Assembly: GCA_020440645.1 (NCBI GenBank)
Contig: JAGRNR010000009.1
Span: 24,099-88,098, forward strand
Length of the DNA stretch: 64,000 nucleotides
Direction of reading: 5' to 3'
Origin: JAHEFU01 sp020440645
GTDB taxonomy: Bacteria; 4484-113; JAFGCY01
Positions 8,389-15,936 of this stretch are shown one piece after another. The notes below the pieces were generated by a model. That model was not told the DNA's origin and did no database searches. It worked only from the letters and a program-made list of their open reading frames with translations. Made by a program: the position numbers and the translations under genes. How positions within the stretch are numbered: the stretch's first letter is position 1; each line of letters starts with the position of its first letter.

Positions 8389-9054
8389 GTGCCCCTATAT
8401 TACTTGACAGTGCTGGCGCTCGCCGGGTTCCTGAGTGGATCCCTGCCCTTCGGCTGGCTTGTGGCGCGGCTCGGGGGCATGGACATCCGCAAGCATGGCA
8501 GCGGCAACATCGGCATGACCAATGTCTGGCGCGTGATGGGCTGGAAAGCGGGCCTGACTGTGCTGCTGCTGGACGTGGCCAAGGGCCTGCTGCCCGTGCT
8601 GCTGGCCGGGCGCCTGATGGACACCGTCAACCCACCGGGGCTGACGATCAGTGGCCGCGCCTGGCTGCTGCTGATCACCGGGCTGGCCGCGATCCTCGGG
8701 CATACATTCACGCCCTGGCTGAAGTTCAGGGGCGGCAAGGGTGTCGCCACCAGCCTCGGTGTGCTGATCGCGCTCTACCAGTTATGGGTGTTGGCGCCGC
8801 TTGGCGTATTCCTGCTGGCGCTGGCAATCACGCGCATGGTGAGTGTCGGCAGCATCCTCGCCGCACTGAGTGTGGGCATCCTTGCGGTGGCCGTGCCGGC
8901 ACTCAGGCCCTACATGGCGTTTGGCATCCCAGTGGCTCTGCTCGTGATCTGGACGCACCGCAGCAACATCCGCCGCATCCTCGACGGCACGGAAAGCCGC
9001 GTCGGCAGCGGGAAGAAAAAGCCCGCAGCGGAGTCAACCCAGGCGGATCAGTAG
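8389..9054 (+). CDS. plsY: glycerol-3-phosphate acyltransferase PlsY
   Basis: PlsY transfers an acyl group from acyl-phosphate to glycerol-3-phosphate, the first step of phospholipid synthesis, in the inner membrane. The 221-residue protein has the conserved motifs GSLPFGWLVARL, HGSGNIGMTNVWRV, GHTFTPWLKFRGGKGVATSLG and the late helix with the WTHRSNIRRIL motif. Five to seven hydrophobic segments fit the family. The start is GTG at 8389 with no ribosome site but a -10 box 6 nt before it. The Lys/Pro-rich tail after residue 205 is not conserved. It overlaps the convergent nuoM stop by 7 nt; this proximity probably has no functional meaning. Confidence 0.95.
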   Translation: MPLYYLTVLALAGFLSGSLPFGWLVARLGGMDIRKHGSGNIGMTNVWRVMGWKAGLTVLLLDVAKGLLPVLLAGRLMDTVNPPGLTISGRAWLLLITGLAAILGHTFTPWLKFRGGKGVATSLGVLIALYQLWVLAPLGVFLLALAITRMVSVGSILAALSVGILAVAVPALRPYMAFGIPVALLVIWTHRSNIRRILDGTESRVGSGKKKPAAESTQADQ

Positions 9055-10748
9055 ATCCCGGCGGAGTGGATCGAATCCAGCATTGCCGAATAGCCCGCTG
9101 ACATATGCATCAGCCAGTTCGGATAGATGCCGAGGAAGATGATCGCAGCGCCGAGTGGCAACAGCACGATGGCCTCACGCAGCGGCACACGGCCCTTCGC
9201 CGACTCCGGTGCATCCCCCGGCAGCGTGCGCTGCAGCAGGCTGATCATGTACACCGCGCTCGTCAGCACGCCGATCACCGCCAGGGCCGAGAGGATCTGC
9301 AAAAGCAGGCTGCCGTCGATGCTGCCAACCAGCACCGTCTGCCAGCCCGGCCCGTTCTCGAACGCGCCCATTAAGCTGTACAGCTCGCCCCAGAAGCCGG
9401 CCAGCGCCGGGAAGCCCATGCCGGCGAAGGCCGCCAGCGAAAGCATGCCCGCCAGGAGCGGGGCCGCGCTGCCCAGCCCAGCGATCTCATGCACGTTGCG
9501 TGTGCCGTAGCGCCGCTCGATGCTGTCCGCCAGCAGGAACAGCGTGGTGATGATCACGCCGTGGCCCACCATGTGGTAGATCGCGCCGGTCGTTGCCAGC
9601 GGGTTCATTGCGCTGCAGCCGAGGATGATGAAGCCCATGTGGCTGATCGAGCTGTAGGCGATCATGCGCTTGATGTCGGTCTGTACCAGCGTGACAGCCG
9701 CGCCCCAGACGATGCCGATCACCGCCAGCGTGGCAACCACCGGGCCGATCGCGTAACCCTGGTCCGGCAGCGCCCAGTACAGCACGCGCAGGAATGCGTA
9801 TGTCCCGCTCTTGAGCATCACCGCCGCGAGGATCACCGACATTTCCGCCGGGGCCTGGGTATGGGCCGGCGGCAGCCAGGTGTGCAGCGGGAACAGCGGT
9901 GCCTTGACGGCGAAGGCCACGAGGAAGCCGAGGAAGATCCACATCCTCAGCCAGGGCACGACATCCGTATAGCCCTCGTTCAGCAGGAAGGTTGCCAGGT
10001 TCGGGATCTGGAAGCTGTAAACGCCGGCGCTGATCACCTTGCAGATGATGAGCGACATCAGCATGAACACCGAGCCGGCCATGGTGTACACGAAGAAGCG
10101 GATCGCGGCGCGCGCCGCCTTCTCGCGGTCCTTGCCCCAGCCGCCGATCAGCACGTACATCGGGATCAGCATCCATTCCCAGAACAGGTAGAGCAGCACG
10201 AAGTCCAGCGCCACGAAGGAGCCGATCAGGCCGACCTGCATGAACAGGGTCAGCGCGAGGAATTCCTTCACCCGCTCCGTGCGGTACCAGCCCCAGATGA
10301 TGATCAGTGGCAACAGCGCACAGGTCATCAGCACCAGTGGCAATGACAGGCCGTCGATGCCGACGTCGTAGTGCACGCTGAAGCTGCGGCTCTCGCCGAT
10401 CTTGATCGCCATCCATTCGATGTCCTGGCGGTACTGGAAGCCCGGGAACTCCGCCTGGAAGGGCGTGTACTGCCCGAGCGGCTTCAGGTCCTGCACGTTC
10501 TGCGAAGTGTCCGTGTATCCGGCGTAGGGCCGCCAGCTGGTTGCACTTTCGGGCAGCCCGGTCAGCAGCAGCACCGCAAACAGCAGGCTGAGCAGCGAGA
10601 ACACCAGGGCCACGATCTTGATTGGCAGGATCTTCTTCTTCGGGATCAGGCAGACCAGCAGGCAGCCGACCAGCGGGGCCAGCATCATCTGGGTGATGGG
10701 GTTGCTGATCCACGAGATGAAGCCTATGAAACTCTGCGTCTGGTCCAA
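9048..10748 (-). CDS. nuoM: complex I-like antiporter subunit NuoM
   Basis: NuoM is one of three Mrp-antiporter-like membrane subunits of complex I. The 566-residue protein keeps the expected landmarks: LYLFWEWMLIPMYVLIGGWG (key Glu of TM5), a Lys in FAVKAPLFPLHTWLPPAH (TM7), then PAEMSVILAAVMLKSGTY and MIAYSSISHMGFIILG. The start is TTG at 10748, directly after the nuoL stop, with GGGAGG 9 nt upstream. It ends the operon; no nuoN follows, and the next gene is convergent plsY. Retention of the proton-path residues argues that this subunit still moves ions, although the peripheral arm of this complex appears redox-inactive. Confidence 0.95.
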   Translation of the reverse strand: MDQTQSFIGFISWISNPITQMMLAPLVGCLLVCLIPKKKILPIKIVALVFSLLSLLFAVLLLTGLPESATSWRPYAGYTDTSQNVQDLKPLGQYTPFQAEFPGFQYRQDIEWMAIKIGESRSFSVHYDVGIDGLSLPLVLMTCALLPLIIIWGWYRTERVKEFLALTLFMQVGLIGSFVALDFVLLYLFWEWMLIPMYVLIGGWGKDREKAARAAIRFFVYTMAGSVFMLMSLIICKVISAGVYSFQIPNLATFLLNEGYTDVVPWLRMWIFLGFLVAFAVKAPLFPLHTWLPPAHTQAPAEMSVILAAVMLKSGTYAFLRVLYWALPDQGYAIGPVVATLAVIGIVWGAAVTLVQTDIKRMIAYSSISHMGFIILGCSAMNPLATTGAIYHMVGHGVIITTLFLLADSIERRYGTRNVHEIAGLGSAAPLLAGMLSLAAFAGMGFPALAGFWGELYSLMGAFENGPGWQTVLVGSIDGSLLLQILSALAVIGVLTSAVYMISLLQRTLPGDAPESAKGRVPLREAIVLLPLGAAIIFLGIYPNWLMHMSAGYSAMLDSIHSAGIY

Positions 10749-12908
10749 CTACTCGTACCTCCCGAGGAAGCTCTGAATGATGCGCCGCAGTGTCTCGTTG
10801 AGCGGGAAGGAGACGACAATGCACATCAGCACGGCACCCAACAGCAGCACGAACATGTAGTTCTGGATCTGCCCGTTCTGCCAGTAGCGGCCGTGCAGCC
10901 GCTTGATGATCCACCAGATCTCGCAGCACCACCAGCGGATGCCGTCGACGAAGTGCAGGTCAAGCCAGGCACTGGCATTGGCCAGCCCACGGCCGCCGCG
11001 CCCGATGCGCGTTGACAGCCAGTCGATCAGGCGGATGTCTGAAATGCCTGCAAGAATTGCGAGGAACTCGCCGAAGCCGCCCACCAGTCCCGTGAAGAAG
11101 GGCTTCAAGTACAGCCCCTCGCGGAAGAATCCGGTCACGCCTGTCAAGAGCGGGGTCGGGCTGGCCAGCCCGCGCTCCGAGGCGGAGACGAATCCAAGCA
11201 CTGCGCCGGCCAGCACCAGCACGACCGAGAGGCCGGCGGCCAGTGGTTCGAAGTTGCCTGCCCATTGCAGGTCGTGCAGCCGGCCCTCGAAATAGGCGCG
11301 GTAGGATGGCCAGAAGGCGGCGATGCCGATGCTGCCGATGAGCGCCAGCAGGATGGAAATCACAGTCGGTCCGGCCCAGCCATTGCCTGCGGACGCTTGC
11401 TCCGCCAGGCCATTGGCAGCCTCCTTGCCGGGGGAAGGCATCAGCCCGCTCAGCAGGCGCGCACAGTAGGCTGCGGTAAAGGGAATCGATGCGATCAGCA
11501 GCAGCGCTCCGGCCTGCCAGTAACCCGGCATGGCGGGCATTGTGCTTGCCAGTGCGTTGCCACCGTAGTCCTGTCCGGCGCGGGACAGCAGCGCGGAGAG
11601 GATCTGGTCCTTGCCGAAGTAGCCCGCCAGCCCGATCACACCGGCCAGGCTCAGGCCGGCCGGCAGCAGGGCCAGCCAGAACAGCTGTCCGCTGGCGGGG
11701 GACTGCCTAAGGTCGTCAAAACTCGGTTCGTCGTCATTATGTGTTGCCTGGGCCTCATGCCAGCGCGCCACCACAATGCCGACCGCAAGGAACAGCGCGG
11801 CCTTGAACCAGGCATGTGCCAGCAGCTGGAATCGCGCGGCCTCCATCGCCAGCGCCCCGCTGCCCATCACGCACAGCCCAAGCTGGCTGACCGTGCTCCA
11901 GGCCAGCAGCTTCTTCGGCTGCTGCTGGCAACAGGCCACGATCGAGCCCATGAGCATCGTCAGGCCGCCGAGCATCACCGCCCAGGCCAGCGGGGCCACG
12001 TACCAGCCGGGGTTGCCACTGTCCGCCTGCACCGGCACGACAGTTCGCCCGAACAGCAGGTCACTGGCCAACAGCGGCCCGGCCGCCACCAGAGTTGCAC
12101 TGTGCAGCAGGGCACTGACCGGGGCCGGGGCCACCATCGCATCCGGCAGCCAGAATGACAGCGGCAGGAGTGCTGCCTTGCCGAGCACGGCCAGCAGGAC
12201 TAATAGTCCGGCCACGATCATCCAGTTCACGGCGGACAGCTGGTCCGGTACATGCTGTGCCACCCAGCCGATGCTGACCTGGCTGAGCTGCACCATGTGC
12301 ACACCGAAGCGGCCGAAGCCGAACATGAAGATGAAGATCGCGAACAGCAGCCCGAAGTCCGTGGCGCGCGTCGTCCAGAAGGCCTGGCGCGCTGCCCGGT
12401 TGGCCTCCGGCGTGCCCTTGTGGCGGATCAGCAGGTAGCCGGCGAGGCCCATCATTTCCCAGGCGATGTACAGCAGGATCAAAGTGTCACTGACGAGGAA
12501 CAGCAGCATTGAGCCGCAGAAGAATGTCAGCAGCGCATGGAATTGCGCGGCCTTCGGGTCAGCGCGCCGCTCGCGGATTGCATACAGCAACACCGCCACG
12601 CCGATCAGGCAGGTTGTCAGGATGAACAGCACCTGCGTGTAGTCCGCGCGCAGGGCCAGCGGGATCGGCGGGAAGGCGCGGATCTCCGTGGTGTAGCCGC
12701 TGATCCAGTTGACCATCCATACCGCGCGGCCGGTCTCGGCATCCAGTCCCGCATTGACGGCGAGCGCCATCCCGGCACTGGCCACAAGCGACAGCACGCC
12801 GAGCAGGGCCGTGACGACGGCCGGCACACGGCGCATGAGCAGGCCCGCCCCCGCCGCCAGCAGCGGCAGAAGCGCGATCAGCGGCAGCAGTCCCTGCATC
12901 TCAGGCAC
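10749..12908 (-). CDS. nuoL: complex I-like antiporter subunit NuoL
   Basis: NuoL is the distal antiporter-like subunit with the long lateral helix. The roughly 719-residue protein has LYIAWEMMGLAGYLLI (TM5 Glu), GKAALLPLSFWLPDAM (TM7 Lys) followed by APAPVSALLHSATLVAAG, then KKLLAWSTVSQLGLCVMG. In canonical NuoL the segment after WLPDAM is usually EGPTPVSALIH, so a Glu is Ala here. The C-terminal half includes a FFREGLYLKPFFTGL segment and a final hydrophobic helix (NYMFVLLLGAVLM), as in the family. The best start is GTG at 12908 (6 nt after AGGAGG); GTG 12911 is also possible. The spacer to nuoK is 38 nt. Confidence 0.94.
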   Translation of the reverse strand: MPEMQGLLPLIALLPLLAAGAGLLMRRVPAVVTALLGVLSLVASAGMALAVNAGLDAETGRAVWMVNWISGYTTEIRAFPPIPLALRADYTQVLFILTTCLIGVAVLLYAIRERRADPKAAQFHALLTFFCGSMLLFLVSDTLILLYIAWEMMGLAGYLLIRHKGTPEANRAARQAFWTTRATDFGLLFAIFIFMFGFGRFGVHMVQLSQVSIGWVAQHVPDQLSAVNWMIVAGLLVLLAVLGKAALLPLSFWLPDAMVAPAPVSALLHSATLVAAGPLLASDLLFGRTVVPVQADSGNPGWYVAPLAWAVMLGGLTMLMGSIVACCQQQPKKLLAWSTVSQLGLCVMGSGALAMEAARFQLLAHAWFKAALFLAVGIVVARWHEAQATHNDDEPSFDDLRQSPASGQLFWLALLPAGLSLAGVIGLAGYFGKDQILSALLSRAGQDYGGNALASTMPAMPGYWQAGALLLIASIPFTAAYCARLLSGLMPSPGKEAANGLAEQASAGNGWAGPTVISILLALIGSIGIAAFWPSYRAYFEGRLHDLQWAGNFEPLAAGLSVVLVLAGAVLGFVSASERGLASPTPLLTGVTGFFREGLYLKPFFTGLVGGFGEFLAILAGISDIRLIDWLSTRIGRGGRGLANASAWLDLHFVDGIRWWCCEIWWIIKRLHGRYWQNGQIQNYMFVLLLGAVLMCIVVSFPLNETLRRIIQSFLGRYE

Positions 12909-12946
12909 CACCCACCTCCTGCTGTGTCGTCGTCATCTGCAAGTCG

Positions 12947-13432
12947 TCAATCCTTCATCAGGTTGGCATCATCAAGCATGATGCTCTTCTTCATGCGGTA
13001 GAAGGCGATGATGATCGCCAGCCCGACCGCAGCCTCAGCCGCAGCAACGATGATCACGAATATCGAGAACACCTGGCCCATGTTCGTCATCACGGATTCC
13101 TCCGCGGTGAACGAGGCCAGGGTGGATTTCGGTCCGTAGTAGAAGTTGAACGCGCTCATGTTGATGTTGACGGCGTTGAGCATCAGCTCCAGCGCCAGCA
13201 GCATCCCGATCGCATTGCGCCGCGCGATCACGCCGTACAGCCCGAGGCAGAAGATGAACGCGCTGAGCACGAAGTACTGGTGGTAGTCCACGTTGGTGAA
13301 CCACACCATCGGCGTGTCGCCACTTGAGGCGAACCACTGGCGCGAGGCGAACTCGATCGCCTGGATGATCGGCGCCAGGCCCTCGCTCGCCAGCGAGCCA
13401 CCCTCGGACTGTTGCAGCAGCAGCAGTAACAT
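12947..13432 (-). CDS. nuoK: complex I-like subunit NuoK with N-terminal extension
   Basis: NuoK resembles the MrpC antiporter subunit. This copy has 161 residues, against about 100 normally. The extra part is the first 50 residues (Ser/Glu/aromatic). The core is typical: FVLSAFIFCLGLYGVIARRN, LLALELMLNAVNINMSAF with Glu82 matching E. coli Glu36, and IIVAAAEAAVGLAIIIAFYR with Glu123 matching E. coli Glu72. Both buried glutamates of the proton path are kept. The ATG shares its A with the nuoJ stop (TGATG), so translation is coupled. Confidence 0.93.
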   Translation of the reverse strand: MLLLLLQQSEGGSLASEGLAPIIQAIEFASRQWFASSGDTPMVWFTNVDYHQYFVLSAFIFCLGLYGVIARRNAIGMLLALELMLNAVNINMSAFNFYYGPKSTLASFTAEESVMTNMGQVFSIFVIIVAAAEAAVGLAIIIAFYRMKKSIMLDDANLMKD

Positions 13433-14478
13433 CAGTCCTTCCTCACCAGGATGATCGCGCCGAGCATCGCCATGAGCAGGAGCACGCTGGCCACTTCGAA
13501 GGGAAGTGTGTACGTTGCCATCAGCGACCAGCCGATGGCCTGGGTATTGCTTGTCAGTACTGCCGCACTGGGCGGGAACTCGGTGTTCTGCGGGAACTGC
13601 ATGAACATCCCGACGAGCGCCATGAAGCCGAACAGCATCGTGCACAAAAGCGCGGCCCAGGGGCTCAGGTCAGTGTTCTGCCTGAGCTCGGTGCCGATGA
13701 TGTTCTGGCTGACCATGATGCCGAACAGGAACAGCACCATGATGCCGCCGATGTAGATGATCACCTGCACCATCGCGAGGAACTCAGCGTTGAGCAGGAT
13801 GAAGTAGCCGGCCACGCCGAACAGCGAAAGGATCAGCATCAGCGCGGAGTGGAACACGTTGCGCATCGTTACGCAACCGATGCCGCCGCCGACCACGCCC
13901 GCCGTGAACAGCCAGAAGAAGAAGTTCAGCAGCCTGAGCGCGGGCACGCTGAGTGCCAGCATGCCCCAGAAGAAGGCGATGAAGCCAACGACTGTGAGGA
14001 TTGCCAGCAGGCGCCGGTGGTCATGGAAGCGGTGCAGCGAAAGCTGCACGCAGGCGATCGTGCCGCCGACCAGCCCGAGGATCAGCATATTTGAAAGGTT
14101 GACAACCAGCGGCTGGAACAGCAGGGAGCTGATCACGAACACCGCCAGGCCAGCGCTGGCTGCCACCCGCAGCAGTCCGGCCTCCGCCGGCAGGCGGTTG
14201 AACAGCATCAGGTTCAGCAGGTAGAAGCCGGCGAGCATGCTGGCGCCCACCAGGATGCGTGCGTCCAGCTGCAAGGCCGCGGACCAGTCCAGTTTTCCAC
14301 CCAGCGCTGCCAGCGGGGCGGCCAGCAGCGCCACAAGCACCGCGATCCCGGCCGTTGCCAGCAGCTGGCGGAAGATGCCGTCCAGCCGGTTGACGAGCAG
14401 TCCGGCGGCCGCCAGCAACGCGGCCAGCAGGGCCACATTGCGCAGCAGCATAAGGGCGGCGGGCAGGCTGGTTTCCAT
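13432..14478 (-). CDS. nuoJ: complex I-like subunit NuoJ with large N-terminal membrane extension
   Basis: The C-terminal 165 residues form NuoJ: LLNFFFWLFTAGVVGGGIGC, then RNVFHSALMLILSLFGVAGYFILLNAEFLA, VQVIIYIGGIMVLFLFGIMV and the last helix SVLLLMAMLGAIILVRKD. The first 180 residues are extra: about five hydrophobic helices separated by short Arg-rich or Asn-rich loops, not part of known NuoJ proteins (usual length 165-200; here 348). The extension is unrecognised; it may pack against NuoH or the other enlarged subunits. Start and stop overlap the neighbouring genes in TGATG junctions on both sides. Confidence 0.9.
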   Translation of the reverse strand: METSLPAALMLLRNVALLAALLAAAGLLVNRLDGIFRQLLATAGIAVLVALLAAPLAALGGKLDWSAALQLDARILVGASMLAGFYLLNLMLFNRLPAEAGLLRVAASAGLAVFVISSLLFQPLVVNLSNMLILGLVGGTIACVQLSLHRFHDHRRLLAILTVVGFIAFFWGMLALSVPALRLLNFFFWLFTAGVVGGGIGCVTMRNVFHSALMLILSLFGVAGYFILLNAEFLAMVQVIIYIGGIMVLFLFGIMVSQNIIGTELRQNTDLSPWAALLCTMLFGFMALVGMFMQFPQNTEFPPSAAVLTSNTQAIGWSLMATYTLPFEVASVLLLMAMLGAIILVRKD

Positions 14479-15473
14479 CAGGAACTCACCTCCCCGCGTG
14501 GCCGCCTGAGCGGCAGCACCAGCGCCTCGCGATTGGCAACCGGCATCGCCCAGCGCTCCTCGAACACGACGAGCGGGGTGCCGTCCGCGCGCTTCAGTTC
14601 GCCCAGCGCGGGATCATGGTCATAGCGTCCGAGGTCAACGAACAGCACCGTCGGCTGCCCGGGGGCCTGCGCGATTGCACCGCTGCCATCGGCGGCGATG
14701 ATGCGCAGCGCTTCCTCCTCAGTCAGTGAGTCGACATTCAAGAGCGGCACGCCGCGGTAGGCCGCCGGCAGCTTCGGCCGGCTGCGCGGATAGTCCTCGG
14801 TGAAGGGCTCGCTCGAAGCCATCCGGGCGGTCTCGCGGAAGCCGGTCAGCACGGAGGTGCCGTAGCGGTGCACGCGGTTGCTGAAGAACCAGAATTGGCT
14901 GAAGCCGGTTGCAAGGTAGCTCAGGTTGAGCACGAACACCAGGAACCAGAACAGCGCCCAGAGCATGAAGTAGCCGAGCTGGAACTTGAACACGGGGAGG
15001 CTGCCGGTCTCGCGCCAGATGGCGAAGCCCTCGCCGCTGAGCAGAAGCGTCAGGTTCGGCGTGTCGGCAATGCCCTTCACGCTCATCTTCGGGTGGATGC
15101 GGTCCAGCGGGTCGAATTCCACGATGAAGAAGAACAGGATGATCACGAACAGCAGCAGACGCCAGAGCGTGAAGTCGCGCACCATCCAGCGGCTGTACTT
15201 CACAAGCGCGCCGGATGCCCACCAGAAGAAGCCGAGAATCGCCGGCAGGGCCAGCAGCAGGCCGCTAGCAGTGAACCACATCAGAGAGTACTGCTCGGAG
15301 GGCTGCTTGGAGGCATAGTCGTCAAACAGCGCGCCGTATTTCGTGTAGACGAACACCAACGTGAACCAGGACACGGCGATGAAGCCATAGAACTTGAACC
15401 AGTCCATCGCGGTGTAGCCGAACCAGCGCTTCGGCAGCGGATGGTGGATTGTCAGGTCATGCCCGTCAGGCAT
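14478..15473 (-). CDS. NuoI-like subunit lacking all cysteines, fused to four membrane helices
   Basis: This 331-residue protein occupies the place of nuoI, between nuoH/orfX and nuoJ. Residues 1-200 hold four hydrophobic helices (about 27-44, 63-86, 104-119, 166-188). Residues 205-245 match the N-terminal amphipathic part of NuoI, in particular TGFRETARMASSEPFTEDYP followed by KLPAAYRGVPLL, where NuoI proteins have a TxRHxFRKPVTxxYP and RFRG pattern. The next part should carry the two CxxCxxCxxxCP motifs for clusters N6a and N6b, but the whole protein contains no cysteine. The end (FEERWAMPVANREALVL) loosely resembles the NuoI tail. I therefore read it as a cofactor-free NuoI descendant anchored in the membrane. 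ATG 15473 overlaps the preceding stop. Confidence 0.75.
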   Translation of the reverse strand: MPDGHDLTIHHPLPKRWFGYTAMDWFKFYGFIAVSWFTLVFVYTKYGALFDDYASKQPSEQYSLMWFTASGLLLALPAILGFFWWASGALVKYSRWMVRDFTLWRLLLFVIILFFFIVEFDPLDRIHPKMSVKGIADTPNLTLLLSGEGFAIWRETGSLPVFKFQLGYFMLWALFWFLVFVLNLSYLATGFSQFWFFSNRVHRYGTSVLTGFRETARMASSEPFTEDYPRSRPKLPAAYRGVPLLNVDSLTEEEALRIIAADGSGAIAQAPGQPTVLFVDLGRYDHDPALGELKRADGTPLVVFEERWAMPVANREALVLPLRRPRGEVSS

Positions 15474-15936
15474 GCTGCACCTCCTCCACCGTTTCCGGCT
15501 CGTTGGCAGCACTGCCGCCCGCTCCTGCTGCGGCGATGTTGCGCAGCTGGGCATGGTGCCCGGGCGCCGTCACCACGAACCAGTAGAGGAAGCCGGGCAG
15601 CAACAGCAGCACCGGCCGCAGTGTGAACTGCAGTTCGTACTGCAGCCACAGCGAATACAGGCAGCCGCAGGCCGCGAAGCTCCACAGCAGGGAAGCGATG
15701 CCGGGCCGCCGCCTGAACCAGGGGTTGATCCAGGCCGCATTGCGCGCCGGCGTCAGCGGCAGCACCGCCAGCAGCAGGCCGATTGCCAGCAGGGCCAGCG
15801 GGCCGAACCACTGCGTTGTCAGCACGGGTGCCACTCCAAGCACGATGCGCAGGTACAGGCCCCAGGCCCCGGCGGCCACGAGCAGCAGCTCTCCGAGGAG
15901 ATGCAGCAGGTTCTGGCTGGTTGACAGCATCCTCAT
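15466..15936 (-). CDS. unknown four-helix membrane protein inside the nuo operon
   Basis: This 156-residue protein lies between nuoH and the NuoI-like gene. Its ATG overlaps the nuoH stop (ATGA) and its stop overlaps the next start, so it is translated with the complex. It has about four hydrophobic segments: residues 11-30, 40-58, 77-93 and 100-117. There is a short Arg-rich loop (NPWFRRRPGI) and a soluble tail rich in Ala, Gly and Glu. I recognise no family. The tight coupling suggests an extra subunit of this unusual complex, perhaps contacting the enlarged NuoH, but that is inference. Confidence 0.85.
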   Translation of the reverse strand: MRMLSTSQNLLHLLGELLLVAAGAWGLYLRIVLGVAPVLTTQWFGPLALLAIGLLLAVLPLTPARNAAWINPWFRRRPGIASLLWSFAACGCLYSLWLQYELQFTLRPVLLLLPGFLYWFVVTAPGHHAQLRNIAAAGAGGSAANEPETVEEVQHA

